Shown piece after piece: positions 34,166 to 42,772 of a stretch of 64,000 nt of DNA (position 1 is its first letter; every line of letters begins with the position of its first letter). Source of the DNA: JASGCP01 sp965263285 (lineage in GTDB: Bacteria; Bacteroidota; Bacteroidia; Chitinophagales; Chitinophagaceae); the NCBI GenBank assembly GCA_965263285.1, contig CBDHHD010000016.1, forward strand, positions 1,612,001-1,676,000, given 5' to 3'. The notes beneath the pieces were generated by a model that had not been told where the DNA came from, did no database searches, and saw only the letters and a program-made list of their open reading frames with translations. The position numbers were made by a program, and so were the translations under genes.

Positions 34166-34663
34166 TTATTTGCACATAGAAGTATACACTTGAATAACTT
34201 CTTTAGTGATATTTGCAGGTACAAAGCTACTGATATCCTTTCCGTTGTTACGAATAATTTCTCTCACTACGGTAGATGCATAAGAACTATACTTAGGCAA
34301 AGAAGTTAAAAATATTGTTTCTATAGATGGGTCTAAAGTACGGTTTACATCAGCAATAACTTTTTCATTCTCAAAGTCAGATATCAGTCGTATTCCCCTT
34401 ATAATTGTAGTGGCTTTTATTTGTTTGCAATAATGAATAGTCAATCCTTCAAAGGCTGTACATATAATACGATGTTCATGTTTAAATACCGTTTTCATCC
34501 ATTTTATTCGTTGCTCTACAGAAAACATATTCTGTTTGGTTGTATTTAATCCAATAGATATATACAATTGATCAAAAAAAGGAAGAATGCGTTCTACAAT
34601 ATCTACATGTCCTAATGTAATAGGGTCAAAAGTGCCAGGGAAAATAGCAATACGATGATGCAT
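34166..34663 (-). CDS. coaD: Phosphopantetheine adenylyltransferase
   Basis: A 165-residue enzyme of the penultimate step of CoA synthesis (4'-phosphopantetheine + ATP to dephospho-CoA). The nucleotidyltransferase HxGH-type motif is in IAIFPGTFDPITLGHVDIVERI (residues about 5-26, with TLGH). ATTIIRGIR and the later YSSYASTVVREI (the ISST-like motif) are present. The length is exactly typical (about 160). Start and stop are clear. It is convergent with gltX and 70 bp downstream of the ABC ATPase gene. Confidence 0.95.
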   Translation of the reverse strand: MHHRIAIFPGTFDPITLGHVDIVERILPFFDQLYISIGLNTTKQNMFSVEQRIKWMKTVFKHEHRIICTAFEGLTIHYCKQIKATTIIRGIRLISDFENEKVIADVNRTLDPSIETIFLTSLPKYSSYASTVVREIIRNNGKDISSFVPANITKEVIQVYTSMCK

Positions 34664-34733
34664 CTTTATAGTTTTATACTCAGTAATATAGGGATACTAT
34701 TGTAAAAACAAAAGTAAATAATAATAAATATAT

Positions 34734-35483
34734 TTAGAACCATTTGGTAATATTTGATATGGTGAGTTCTTTTTTTTCTTTTTCTATCATATCTTTAATA
34801 ATATTACCTTGTTGTAATTGTATGAGTCTATTTCCTATATTAATCATATCTTTTATTTGGTGGGTAGCCATAATAGTAGTGATCTGATATTCTTTTGTAA
34901 ATAGTTCAATAAATGATAATATTTTTTCTGATATAGAGGGGTCTAATGCAGCAGTAGGTTCATCCAACAATAAAATAGGAGGCTCAGTTATAACACACAT
35001 AAAAAGAGCAAGCGCTTGCCTTTGCCCTCCCGATAAGAGACCTATTTTTTTATCAATATTATTTTCTAGTCCCATTTGTAATATGGCTATCTTTTCTTTT
35101 ATTTTATTTTTAAATTTTGTGTTAAGTCCCCAGGTAATATATTTTGGTTTATTGCGTAAGGTAGCGATGAGGAAATTTTCTAGTATGGTAAGATTAGGGG
35201 CTGTACTTAAAAGAGGATTTTGAAAAAGGCGTGTTATCCATTTAGCTCGTTGATAAGTAGACAAAGAATTTATATTTTTATTATCTAAATAGATATCTCC
35301 TTGAGAGGGTTTTATATCTCCTGCAATTAATTGAAGAAGTGTACTTTTCCCAGCACCATTAGATCCTACTAGAATAACAAATGCTGCTTTTTGTATATGA
35401 AGGGTTATGTTGTTTAATATCTTATTGGTTTTATTCCCTTCTGTGTAGTATTGTGTAGATATGTTTTCTAATCGAAGTAACAT
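34734..35483 (-). CDS. ABC transporter ATPase (COG1101-like), without its permease
   Basis: A 249-residue ABC ATPase. Walker A is GSNGAGKST (residues 40-48), signature LSGGQRQ (150-156), Walker B LLLDEPTAALDP (171-182), and the H-loop is ATHQ. The segment between Walker A and the signature with TWGLNTKFKNKIKEKIAILQMGLENNIDKKIGLL, and the ending GNRLIQLQQGNIIKD, match the COG1101 ATPase of an uncharacterised transporter usually encoded with a substrate-binding protein and a permease. Neither partner is present here: coaD follows and the phosphatase gene precedes. So this ATPase is an orphan in this window; its partners, if any, are elsewhere. Confidence 0.8.
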   Translation of the reverse strand: MLLRLENISTQYYTEGNKTNKILNNITLHIQKAAFVILVGSNGAGKSTLLQLIAGDIKPSQGDIYLDNKNINSLSTYQRAKWITRLFQNPLLSTAPNLTILENFLIATLRNKPKYITWGLNTKFKNKIKEKIAILQMGLENNIDKKIGLLSGGQRQALALFMCVITEPPILLLDEPTAALDPSISEKILSFIELFTKEYQITTIMATHQIKDMINIGNRLIQLQQGNIIKDMIEKEKKELTISNITKWF

Positions 35484-35613
35484 AAGTTGTAGAGATATAA
35501 AAAAAATAATACTAACATATACCTAAATAGTTACAAAAATTTGCGTAAAATAAAATGTAATGTTTACATGTTATATTTTTTTACCTTAGCATAAAAAATG
35601 ATGTAGTCGTTTA

Positions 35614-36393
35614 TTATTTTTGTTCTAAGATAATTGACAAAAGAGAATGATAAATATGAGTATTACTAGCAATGAGCGAATGGGTATATATATCACAAAT
35701 ACCTTTTGTATTAAAATTTGACACAATTCCTCCTGCTTCACTAACAATTAATACGCCGGCTGCAATATCCCAAGGATATAAGAGGTGCTCATAAAACGCA
35801 TCAAACTTACCCGATGCGACATAGCAAAGGTCAATAGCTGCACTACCTAACCTACGCATAGGAATCCCTTTTCTTATAAGTGTAGCAAACACTTCTAATG
35901 GACCATTAGGCTGATTAATATATTTATAGGGGAATCCTGTTGCTATGCAACTCTTTTCAATTTTTTCTTGTTTACTTACTTTTATCTTTTTATCGTTTAA
36001 AAATGCTCCTCCTCCTTTTTCTGCAAAAAAAAGCTCATTCACAAAAGGGTTATAAACAGCTCCCATAATTAAAACCCCTTCTTTCTCAATTCCTATACTT
36101 ACACAACACATAGGAATATGATGAACAAAATTAATAGTACCATCAATAGGATCTATAATCCATTTATAATCAGATGAAGTCTCTAATACTCCTATCTCCT
36201 CACTTAAAATAGAATGTGAAGGGAATTCGGTTTTAATGCGATTAATAATATATGCTTCCGACTTCTTATCTATCTCTGTTACTAAGTTGTTTACCCCTTC
36301 TTTTTCAGACACAAGATAATGTGCATTGTTTGACTCTACTAATATTTTACCTGCACTTACTATCGTTTCTAATAATAATTCTTTTATCGTCAT
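35614..36393 (-). CDS. Inositol monophosphatase family phosphatase
   Basis: A 259-residue Mg-dependent phosphatase of the IMPase/SuhB family. Metal-binding motifs are SEEIG (residues 64-68) and DPIDGTINF (81-89); PWDIAAGVLIVSEAGG near 208-223 supplies the third Asp. It hydrolyses myo-inositol phosphates or related sugar phosphates; in some bacteria SuhB instead modulates transcription antitermination. The start is set at MTIKELLLET; an ATG three codons earlier is possible. The flanking genes are unrelated. A short relic of the repeat family lies just downstream. Confidence 0.9.
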   Translation of the reverse strand: MTIKELLLETIVSAGKILVESNNAHYLVSEKEGVNNLVTEIDKKSEAYIINRIKTEFPSHSILSEEIGVLETSSDYKWIIDPIDGTINFVHHIPMCCVSIGIEKEGVLIMGAVYNPFVNELFFAEKGGGAFLNDKKIKVSKQEKIEKSCIATGFPYKYINQPNGPLEVFATLIRKGIPMRRLGSAAIDLCYVASGKFDAFYEHLLYPWDIAAGVLIVSEAGGIVSNFNTKGICDIYTHSLIASNTHIYHSLLSIILEQK

Positions 36394-36546
36394 AATGTGC
36401 AAGATAACTCATTATAATAAAAAAAAATAAATATTACAGCTCAAAAATAGGTATTAGGTACCAATTGTTAAAAATAAAACTATAAATCAAATGCAGATTT
36501 TTTATTGCAACTATCCACTAATCTTAACCTTATAAAACAACTTCAC

Positions 36547-37257
36547 CTATCTTTTTTTATGTAGTTCTAACACTCTATAAGGAGAAGGTGTTGAATCATT
36601 ACCTGTTACAATCACTTGAATCGTTGGACCATCGAAAATACTGTTAGGGCATACAACTGCCGATCCATTATAACTATAAGACCCCGCTTTGTATATTCGA
36701 ATAGTTTTTTGATTTGTAGCTATTATTTTTTGATCTTTATACCATGTATTCAGCTTCTCGAACGGAGTACTTGCACTAGCTAATAGCGTATCCCCCTTCG
36801 CAATAACAAACTCTTCTAAATCACTTAAAGTAAAATCACCTTGCACTAATAAGGTAGGATCTCTAAACACCCATCCATTCACATTAAGTTCGTTAGAGAA
36901 AGCATGTTTTTTACCTTTAAATACTTCTAAAGTAAATGTTGCAGGGGATTCGGTATTAGCATCAACATATAGAGAATCTCTTGTTTGGCCAATCATGGCT
37001 ACTGGTTTCGAATTCGCAGGAAAATAAGGCGTTTGATACCATTGCAAAGAATCATAATTTATTTTATTTGCTAAATATAACATTCCTCCCCCATCTGGAC
37101 AAAGCATCGTATCGCCTTTAATCAAGGGTGTGAATGAAGCTATTTTTTGATTATTAGCCTCTTGAAATGAATGTTGATCTCCATTAGCAGAGTGATTTTT
37201 ACTACACGATAGAGCAAAGAAAAAAATAAGCACAAAAAAAGAATAGGTAATTTTCAT
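36547..37257 (-). CDS. Putative lipoprotein with Ig-like segments
   Basis: A 236-residue lipoprotein: signal helix ITYSFFVLIFFFALSC with lipidated Cys18 (box ALSC). The mature part has two beta-sandwich-like stretches. One has FTPLIKGDTMLCPDGGGMLYLANKINYDSLQWYQTPYFPANSKPV, the Bacteroidota Ig-like layout in which a Trp follows a Cys by about 20 residues. The second (LASASTPFEKLNTWYKDQKIIATNQKTIRIYKAGSYSYNGSAVVCPNSIFD) repeats it with W, Y and C. This is close to PKD/Ig domains of secreted Bacteroidota proteins. No function can be assigned. It is immediately bordered by a repeat end upstream (37278). Confidence 0.6.
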   Translation of the reverse strand: MKITYSFFVLIFFFALSCSKNHSANGDQHSFQEANNQKIASFTPLIKGDTMLCPDGGGMLYLANKINYDSLQWYQTPYFPANSKPVAMIGQTRDSLYVDANTESPATFTLEVFKGKKHAFSNELNVNGWVFRDPTLLVQGDFTLSDLEEFVIAKGDTLLASASTPFEKLNTWYKDQKIIATNQKTIRIYKAGSYSYNGSAVVCPNSIFDGPTIQVIVTGNDSTPSPYRVLELHKKR

Positions 37258-37277
37258 AATGTATTATTTGTTTATTT

Positions 37278-37354
37278 GGCATAACTAAATTTAGTGTGAG
37301 GGACTATGCAAAAATACAAAATAAAATGGATATTTGCAAAAACAATTTTATATG
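37278..37354 (+). mobile_element. Isolated GGCATAACT end A upstream of element J
   Basis: A 77-bp solo copy of end A of the composite element (GGCATAACTAAATTTAGTGT then the GACTATGCAAAAATAC arm) in the + orientation. About 24 bp separate it from the complete but reverse-oriented element J. It is either a remnant of a second insertion or the result of recombination between inverted ends. Confidence 0.75.
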
Positions 37355-37378
37355 CAAGAAAACGATATTTTAAATTTT

Positions 37379-37938
37379 GGCATAACTAAATTTAGTGTGA
37401 GGAAAAATTTAGTTTACTAAAAGGCTACATCTTTTTTTGAGGTGCTGGGGGATATTTATATTTTTGTAATTGCTCATATATAGGTTCATCATTTATTTTT
37501 TATATCTTTTTCTTTCTTTTGTCTTGATACAAAAGAAAGAAACAAAGAAAAAATCAAGCCTGCAGATAAAGAGCTACAAAACTACGGCTCGCTACGCTAG
37601 CGAGAATGAATGGGAGGCGGTTAGGTATGAATCGTTATGATGAGCTTATCCATAGGTATCTTTTATGCAAATACTTTATGCTCATCATAACGATTCATAT
37701 ATAAAAACTTCCGCCTCCACATTCTCGCTGGTCGCTTCGCTCACCTCGTTTTGTAACGCTCTTTATCTGAGGGCAGTCCTTATCAGATATTTCCTATTAT
37801 TTCCATATTGTATATATATGTAATAATACATGCTTCCAGCACCTCAAAAAAAGATGTAGCCCATATAAAATTGTTTTTACAAATATCCATTTTATTTTGT
37901 ATCTTTGCATACTCCCTCACACTAAATTTAGTTATGCC
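37379..37938 (-). mobile_element. GGCATAACT composite element, copy J (reverse orientation)
   Basis: A 560-bp complete composite in the orientation opposite to copy D: end B at the left, core 37423-37861, end A at the right finishing AGTTATGCC. Flanking octamers do not match (TAAATTTT and ATAAATTA). It is the nearest sequence upstream of the rimP-nusA-infB promoter region; its right end carries an outward-facing TATCTTTG (37900-37907) pointing at rimP. The rest of the 37258-38054 gap holds the isolated end A and the rimP leader. Confidence 0.9.
37900..37907 (+). promoter_or_regulatory. Outward -7 box in end A of element J, facing rimP
   Basis: TATCTTTG fits TAnnTTTG and lies in the terminal arm of the mobile element, pointing right toward rimP about 150 bp away. 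A second candidate, TACTTTTG at 37975-37982, outside the element, may be the native promoter. Pattern only. Confidence 0.35.
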
Positions 37939-37974
37939 ATAAATTATTTATTTTTATTTATAAATAATAATAAT

Positions 37975-37982
37975 TACTTTTG
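37975..37982 (+). promoter_or_regulatory. -7 box for the rimP-nusA-infB operon
   Basis: TACTTTTG (TAnnTTTG) would place the transcript start near 37990 and so include the hairpin at 38009-38035 in the leader. Pattern only. Confidence 0.4.
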
Positions 37983-38008
37983 TAACTTAATTTGATATTA
38001 AATTAATC

Positions 38009-38035
38009 AAAATGGAACGAGAATCGTTCCATTTT
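38009..38035 (+). terminator. Terminator-like hairpin in the rimP leader
   Basis: AAAATGGAACGA, loop GAA, TCGTTCCATTTT, then TTAA: a 12-bp perfect stem ending in a run of T, 19 bp before the GTG start of rimP and after the likely promoter at 37975. As drawn it would act as an attenuator of the rimP-nusA-infB operon, or as a terminator of incoming transcription. Confidence 0.55.
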
Positions 38036-38054
38036 TAATTATAAAATTGTATTT

Positions 38055-38543
38055 GTGGAACAATATATTGTTATACGCCAGTTTGTAGATAATGCATTGC
38101 AAAAGTATCCGCAATTGTTTTGTGTAGATGTGCAGGTGTATCCTCATAAGCATATTGTAATATATATAGATGGGGATCATGGGGTTACGATTGAGAATTG
38201 CGCACAATTAAATAAAGCATGGTATGAGCAAATAGAGTTGTTACAAATATTTAACCCTAATCAATTTAGTCTTGAGGTATCTTCGCCTGGTGCAGACAAG
38301 CCTCTAAAAATATATAGGCAATATATGAAGCATATAGGGAGGATTGTTCATATACAATTGAAAGATGAGTGGGGTAACAAAAAAAATATTTCTGGTAAAT
38401 TATTAAAAGTAACGCAAGATCATATAGATATTGAGCAAGTAGAGGGGAGGGGTAAAAAGCAATTAACACAAGTGATATCTATTCCTTTTAATGTGATGGT
38501 AGAAACGAAAGTTGATATATCATTTATTCATTCATTAAATTAA
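38055..38543 (+). CDS. rimP: Ribosome maturation factor RimP
   Basis: A 162-residue RimP, required for 30S subunit maturation. It opens MEQYIVIRQFVDNALQKYP and contains the family motif FSLEVSSPGADKPLK (residues about 74-88) and the C-terminal Sm-like domain (GRIVHIQLKDEWGNKKNISGKLLKVTQDHIDIE). Start codon is GTG at 38055, 20 bp after the leader hairpin. The family-typical order rimP-nusA-infB follows with a 12-bp gap to nusA, so it is the first gene of the operon. Confidence 0.92.
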   Translation: MEQYIVIRQFVDNALQKYPQLFCVDVQVYPHKHIVIYIDGDHGVTIENCAQLNKAWYEQIELLQIFNPNQFSLEVSSPGADKPLKIYRQYMKHIGRIVHIQLKDEWGNKKNISGKLLKVTQDHIDIEQVEGRGKKQLTQVISIPFNVMVETKVDISFIHSLN

Positions 38544-38554
38544 ATATTCTTTAT

Positions 38555-39826
38555 ATGAACACCAATACAGAATTGATCAATTTAACCAAGTTTTTTAAAG
38601 AGTTTAGGGATGCTGAAAAGATTGATCGTCCTACTTTAATGAAAATTATTGAGGAGGTATTAAAAGCTATGCTAAAGAAAAAGTATGGTAACGAAAGCGA
38701 AGCAAATTTTGATATTATTGTGAATGAAGAGAGGGGATTCGTAGAAATTTATCATCGCAGGTTGATTGTAGAAGATAGAAAAATAAATGATGATGTTACT
38801 CAGATTACGATATCAGAAGCAATAGCTAAGGATCCAGATGCAGGATTTGAAGTAGGAGAAGAATTTAGTGAGAAGTTAAGTATAGATAGTTTTGGTCGTA
38901 GGGCAGTATTGGCAGCAAAACAAACATTGATATCTCGTGTAAATGATTTGAAAAAGGGAGACGTAATAAAAAAATATACTGATCTATTAGGTGAAATCGT
39001 TTCTGTGGAGGTGTTTCAAGTATATTCTAAAGAAGTATGTTTTATTGATGAGGATGGGAATGATCTTACTCTTCCTAAAGATCAGCAAATTTCACAAGAC
39101 TTTTTTAAAAAAGGAGAAATTGTTAAAGCTATTGTACATGAAATAAATACAACTAAGAAAAATACACCTTTAATTTATTTGTCTCGTACAAGTAATAAGT
39201 TTTTAGAAAAACTTTTAGAAAAAGAAGTTCCAGAGATTTTTGATGGACTTATTCATATTAAGCATATAGCTAGGGAACCGGGGGAGAGGGCGAAAGTGAT
39301 TGTGCATTCTGAAGATGATAGGATTGATCCTATCGGGGCTTGTGTGGGTATGAAAGGAAGCAGGATTCATGGGGTAGTACGAGAATTAAGAAATGAAAAT
39401 ATTGATGTAATTCAATATACAAATAATATGAATTTGCTTATCCAACGAGCACTTACACCTGCAAAAGTGAGTTATATTAATTTGGATGCAGAACATAAAA
39501 TGGCTGATGTTTTTTTTAAAAATGCTGATGAGGTGAAATTGGCAATTGGTCGTAGAGGAATTAATATTAAATTAGCGTGTAAGCTTTTAGATTATGAAAT
39601 TGAAGTACATAGAGAAGATGAAGAAGAATATTTTGATTTTGAACTTACAGAATTTAATGACGAAATTGAGAATTGGATTATTGAGGAATTTAGGAAAGTA
39701 GGCTGTGATACCGCTAAGAGTGTACTTGATTTGAGTGTGGATGAGTTAGAACGAAGAACAGATTTGGAAAGGGAAACAATTATAGAAGTAAAAAAAATTA
39801 TTCAGTTAGAATTTGATAAAGGATAA
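38555..39826 (+). CDS. nusA: Transcription termination/antitermination factor NusA
   Basis: A 423-residue NusA, an RNA polymerase-binding factor for pausing, termination and antitermination. Domains in order: N-terminal RNAP-binding domain (residues about 1-125), S1 domain (about 130-200, GEIVSVEVFQVYSKEVCFIDEDGNDLTLPKDQ), and two KH domains (FDGLIHIKHIAREPGERAKVIV, DPIGACVGMKGSRIHGVVREL, IGRRGINIKLACKLL). A short acidic C-terminal tail with a helix-hairpin-helix-like end (VLDLSVDELERRTDLERETIIEVKKII) follows. It lacks the two extra C-terminal repeats of E. coli, normal for this phylum. It lies between rimP and infB. Confidence 0.96.
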   Translation: MNTNTELINLTKFFKEFRDAEKIDRPTLMKIIEEVLKAMLKKKYGNESEANFDIIVNEERGFVEIYHRRLIVEDRKINDDVTQITISEAIAKDPDAGFEVGEEFSEKLSIDSFGRRAVLAAKQTLISRVNDLKKGDVIKKYTDLLGEIVSVEVFQVYSKEVCFIDEDGNDLTLPKDQQISQDFFKKGEIVKAIVHEINTTKKNTPLIYLSRTSNKFLEKLLEKEVPEIFDGLIHIKHIAREPGERAKVIVHSEDDRIDPIGACVGMKGSRIHGVVRELRNENIDVIQYTNNMNLLIQRALTPAKVSYINLDAEHKMADVFFKNADEVKLAIGRRGINIKLACKLLDYEIEVHREDEEEYFDFELTEFNDEIENWIIEEFRKVGCDTAKSVLDLSVDELERRTDLERETIIEVKKIIQLEFDKG

Positions 39827-39844
39827 ATGTTTCATATAAAAATG

Positions 39845-39852
39845 TACCTTTG
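39845..39852 (+). promoter_or_regulatory. Internal -7 box before infB
   Basis: TACCTTTG (TAnnTTTG) lies in the 70-bp nusA-infB gap, 44 bp before the infB ATG. It suggests an internal promoter for infB and hisIE. Pattern only. Confidence 0.4.
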
Positions 39853-39896
39853 TATTTGTTTTTATTCCTACATTTTGTTAAAAAAAATTATTATAC

Positions 39897-42728
39897 ATGG
39901 GAGATGACAAAAAAAAAGGTTGTCGTACTACGCAAGCTTTAAAAGAATTCAATGTAAATATTGATGCTATTAAGGAAGTGTTGCGTAAAAAAAATGTTGA
40001 AGGAATTAATATTGAATCTATTAACCCTAATACATTTTTAAGTCACGAAGTTTATGAGTTGCTACAAGAGGTTTTACAAGGGGATAAGAGAATTAAGAAT
40101 CAAGCAGATAAAGTAGAAATTAAAAATACAAATGTGGCGAGAATGGATGATACAATGTTTATAGATCCTACGCAACATCCTTTTACGAATAGTAATGCAA
40201 TAAAGAAAGAGAAAGAAGATACTTCTCCTATATTTATTAAGTCTAAATTTGTTAAGATAGAAGAGCCTGAAATACAAGGAAAAATTGATCTTTCAAAGTT
40301 AAACAAACCATTATCTCAAGCGAATAAGGTCGTTGTAAAAGAGACTGCTAAAGAGGCTACTATTGATGTGGTTGTCTTGCCCCCTCCGCCTGTTCATCAA
40401 GATCCACCGGTAGTACAAGCATCCATTACGACCGTTAGCGTTGATAATCAAGAAGATAAAGTGAATACGGTAGAGCAAAAAACAAATATAGAAGATATTT
40501 CATTAGTAGATAATGTAGATGTTCCTAAGATTACAGGGCCTAAAATAATGGGTAAAATTGTATTGCCAATTGAGGATAACAATAAAAAAGAGGATGATTA
40601 TTTGCAATCTAAAGTAAAGCGAGAGCGAAAGAAAATTATTAGACATGATCATCGACCACATAGTAATTCAAGCGCTGGAGGAAGTAGTCATACGCAAGAT
40701 CAGCCTGTCGTAGACAATAGAAGAGCAAGTAATAATAATAATAATAATAATAATACGCGTTATAAAAATAATGCTACTTATCCTCATGCTAACCAGCCGA
40801 AAATAGGTATTGATAAAAAAGAAATTGAAAATAAAATAAAAGAGACTCAAGCTAAATTGAATCTTCCTTCTAGTAAAGGTAGAAGCTTGAAAGCAAAATA
40901 TAGAAAAGAGAAACGACAAGAGCAAGAAATAATAGATGGCGAGATGTTAGATAGCCAAAAAAATAAACTACAAATTACTGAGTTTGTTACCGTGAGTGAG
41001 TTGGCTCATTTTATGAATGTAGATTTTACAGAAGTAATTAGTAAATGTATGAACTTGGGGGTTATGGTGTCTATTAATCAAAGATTAGATGCAGAGGTAA
41101 TGGAATTGGTAGCTAATGAATTTGGGTATGAAATTGAATTTATTGAAGTAAAAGATATAGAAGAAGAGGAAGAAGGAATAGATGATCCTAACGATTTGAC
41201 AGAAAGAGTTCCTGTAGTTACTATTATGGGGCATGTTGATCATGGTAAAACATCTCTATTAGATCAAATTAGAAGTACGAATATAGTAAGTGGAGAGGCA
41301 GGAGGTATTACGCAACATATTGGTGCTTATGCAGTATTATTGCCTAACAATAAAAGAATTACTTTTTTAGATACTCCCGGTCATGAAGCCTTTACGGCTA
41401 TGCGTGCTAGGGGTGCGAAAGTAACTGACATTGCTGTAATTGTTATTGCAGCTGATGACGCGGTAATGCCTCAGACTAAAGAAGCGATTAGCCATGCACA
41501 AGCCGCTGGAGTTCCTATGATATTTGCTATTAATAAAATAGATAAACCAGGAGCTAATCCGCAAAAGATATATGAACAATTGTCGCAAATGAATCTATTA
41601 GTGGAGGAGTGGGGTGGTAAGTTTCAGTCTCAGCAAATTGCTGCAAAATCTGGATTAAATATTAATTTATTACTTGAAAAAATATTGCTCGAAGCAGATG
41701 TATTACAATTAAAGGCAAATCCTAAAAGATTAGCAAGTGGTACCATTGTAGAGGCTTCTTTAGATAAAGGTAGAGGATTTATAGCTACGCTATTGGTTCA
41801 AAATGGTACACTTCGCCAAGGAGATATGGTATTAGTAGGTCAGTATTTTGGTAGAATAAAAGCGATGTTTGATGAGCATCAAAAGCGTATAGATACGGCA
41901 GGTCCTTCTACTCCTGTTGTTATTTTAGGATTGAATGGTGCCCCACAGGCAGGTGAATTATTTAGGGTATATACTTCAGATGAGTCTGAGGTGAGAGAAA
42001 TTGCTACTAAACGAGCTCAAATTATTAGAGAACAAGGTTTGAGAGCACGCAAACATATCACACTTGATGAAATTGGTCGCCGATTAGCATTAGGAAATTT
42101 TAAGGAGTTATGTGTAATTATTAAGGGGGATGTGGATGGTTCTGTAGAAGCTTTGAGCGATAGTTTGCAAAAATTATCAACTCCAGAAATTGCTATACGT
42201 ATTATACATAAAGGAGTGGGTCAGATATCAGAGTCAGATGTGTTATTGGCTAATGCTTCTGATGCTATTATTATTGGATTTAATGTGCGCCCTTCTGTAC
42301 AAGCTAATAAGATAGCACAGAACGAAGGTGTTCAAATTAAAATGTATTCTATTATTTATACCGCTATTGACGAATTGAAAAGTGCCATGGAAGGAATGCT
42401 TGAGCCTACTATTACCGAAATCGAAGTGGCTACTGTAGAAGTAAAAAATATCTTTAAATTTGATAAAGTTACCGTAGCAGGATGTTTTGTATTAGAAGGT
42501 AAAATTAAACGAGATCATAAAGTAAGATTGTTTAGAGATGGTATCTTATTATATCCTCGACAAGAAGGTGCTTTTGCAGAATTAGGTAGCTTAAAAAGAT
42601 TTAAAGATGATGCAAAAGAAGTAGCCTCTAATACAGAATGTGGCATTACTATTAAAAACTTTTCCGATATACAAGTAGGCGATTCCATTGTAGCATACGA
42701 TGAGGAAGAGGTAAAGCGAACCTTATAA
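39897..42728 (+). CDS. infB: Translation initiation factor IF-2
   Basis: A 943-residue IF-2, the GTPase that brings fMet-tRNA to the 30S subunit. The long N-terminal extension (residues 1-about 430) is low-complexity, charged and Pro-rich, with a run of eight Asn from an AAT microsatellite (about residue 278). The IF-2 N-terminal fold (ITEFVTVSELAHFMNVDFTEVISKCMNLGV) precedes the G domain: GHVDHGKT (445-452), DTPGHEAF, and NKIDKPGA. Domains II-IV follow (VATVEVKNIFKFDKVTVAGCFVLEGKIKRD near the C-terminus). Length is in the Bacteroidota range (900-1000). A hisIE gene follows 45 bp downstream. Confidence 0.97.
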   Translation: MGDDKKKGCRTTQALKEFNVNIDAIKEVLRKKNVEGINIESINPNTFLSHEVYELLQEVLQGDKRIKNQADKVEIKNTNVARMDDTMFIDPTQHPFTNSNAIKKEKEDTSPIFIKSKFVKIEEPEIQGKIDLSKLNKPLSQANKVVVKETAKEATIDVVVLPPPPVHQDPPVVQASITTVSVDNQEDKVNTVEQKTNIEDISLVDNVDVPKITGPKIMGKIVLPIEDNNKKEDDYLQSKVKRERKKIIRHDHRPHSNSSAGGSSHTQDQPVVDNRRASNNNNNNNNTRYKNNATYPHANQPKIGIDKKEIENKIKETQAKLNLPSSKGRSLKAKYRKEKRQEQEIIDGEMLDSQKNKLQITEFVTVSELAHFMNVDFTEVISKCMNLGVMVSINQRLDAEVMELVANEFGYEIEFIEVKDIEEEEEGIDDPNDLTERVPVVTIMGHVDHGKTSLLDQIRSTNIVSGEAGGITQHIGAYAVLLPNNKRITFLDTPGHEAFTAMRARGAKVTDIAVIVIAADDAVMPQTKEAISHAQAAGVPMIFAINKIDKPGANPQKIYEQLSQMNLLVEEWGGKFQSQQIAAKSGLNINLLLEKILLEADVLQLKANPKRLASGTIVEASLDKGRGFIATLLVQNGTLRQGDMVLVGQYFGRIKAMFDEHQKRIDTAGPSTPVVILGLNGAPQAGELFRVYTSDESEVREIATKRAQIIREQGLRARKHITLDEIGRRLALGNFKELCVIIKGDVDGSVEALSDSLQKLSTPEIAIRIIHKGVGQISESDVLLANASDAIIIGFNVRPSVQANKIAQNEGVQIKMYSIIYTAIDELKSAMEGMLEPTITEIEVATVEVKNIFKFDKVTVAGCFVLEGKIKRDHKVRLFRDGILLYPRQEGAFAELGSLKRFKDDAKEVASNTECGITIKNFSDIQVGDSIVAYDEEEVKRTL
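40726..40755. repeat. AAT trinucleotide microsatellite inside infB
   Basis: An uninterrupted AAT run (tandem AAT units from about 40728 to 40754) encodes a stretch of Asn in the flexible N-terminal region of IF-2. Slippage would change Asn number without frameshift. Confidence 0.85.
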
Positions 42729-42772
42729 ATAATACTTATATAGTTAAGAAATACATAATAATTTGAATTGGT

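Noticed and set aside
40074..40306. Small open frames opposite infB and other long genes
   Set aside because: They overlap strongly supported genes in other frames and have low-complexity, composition-driven sequences.
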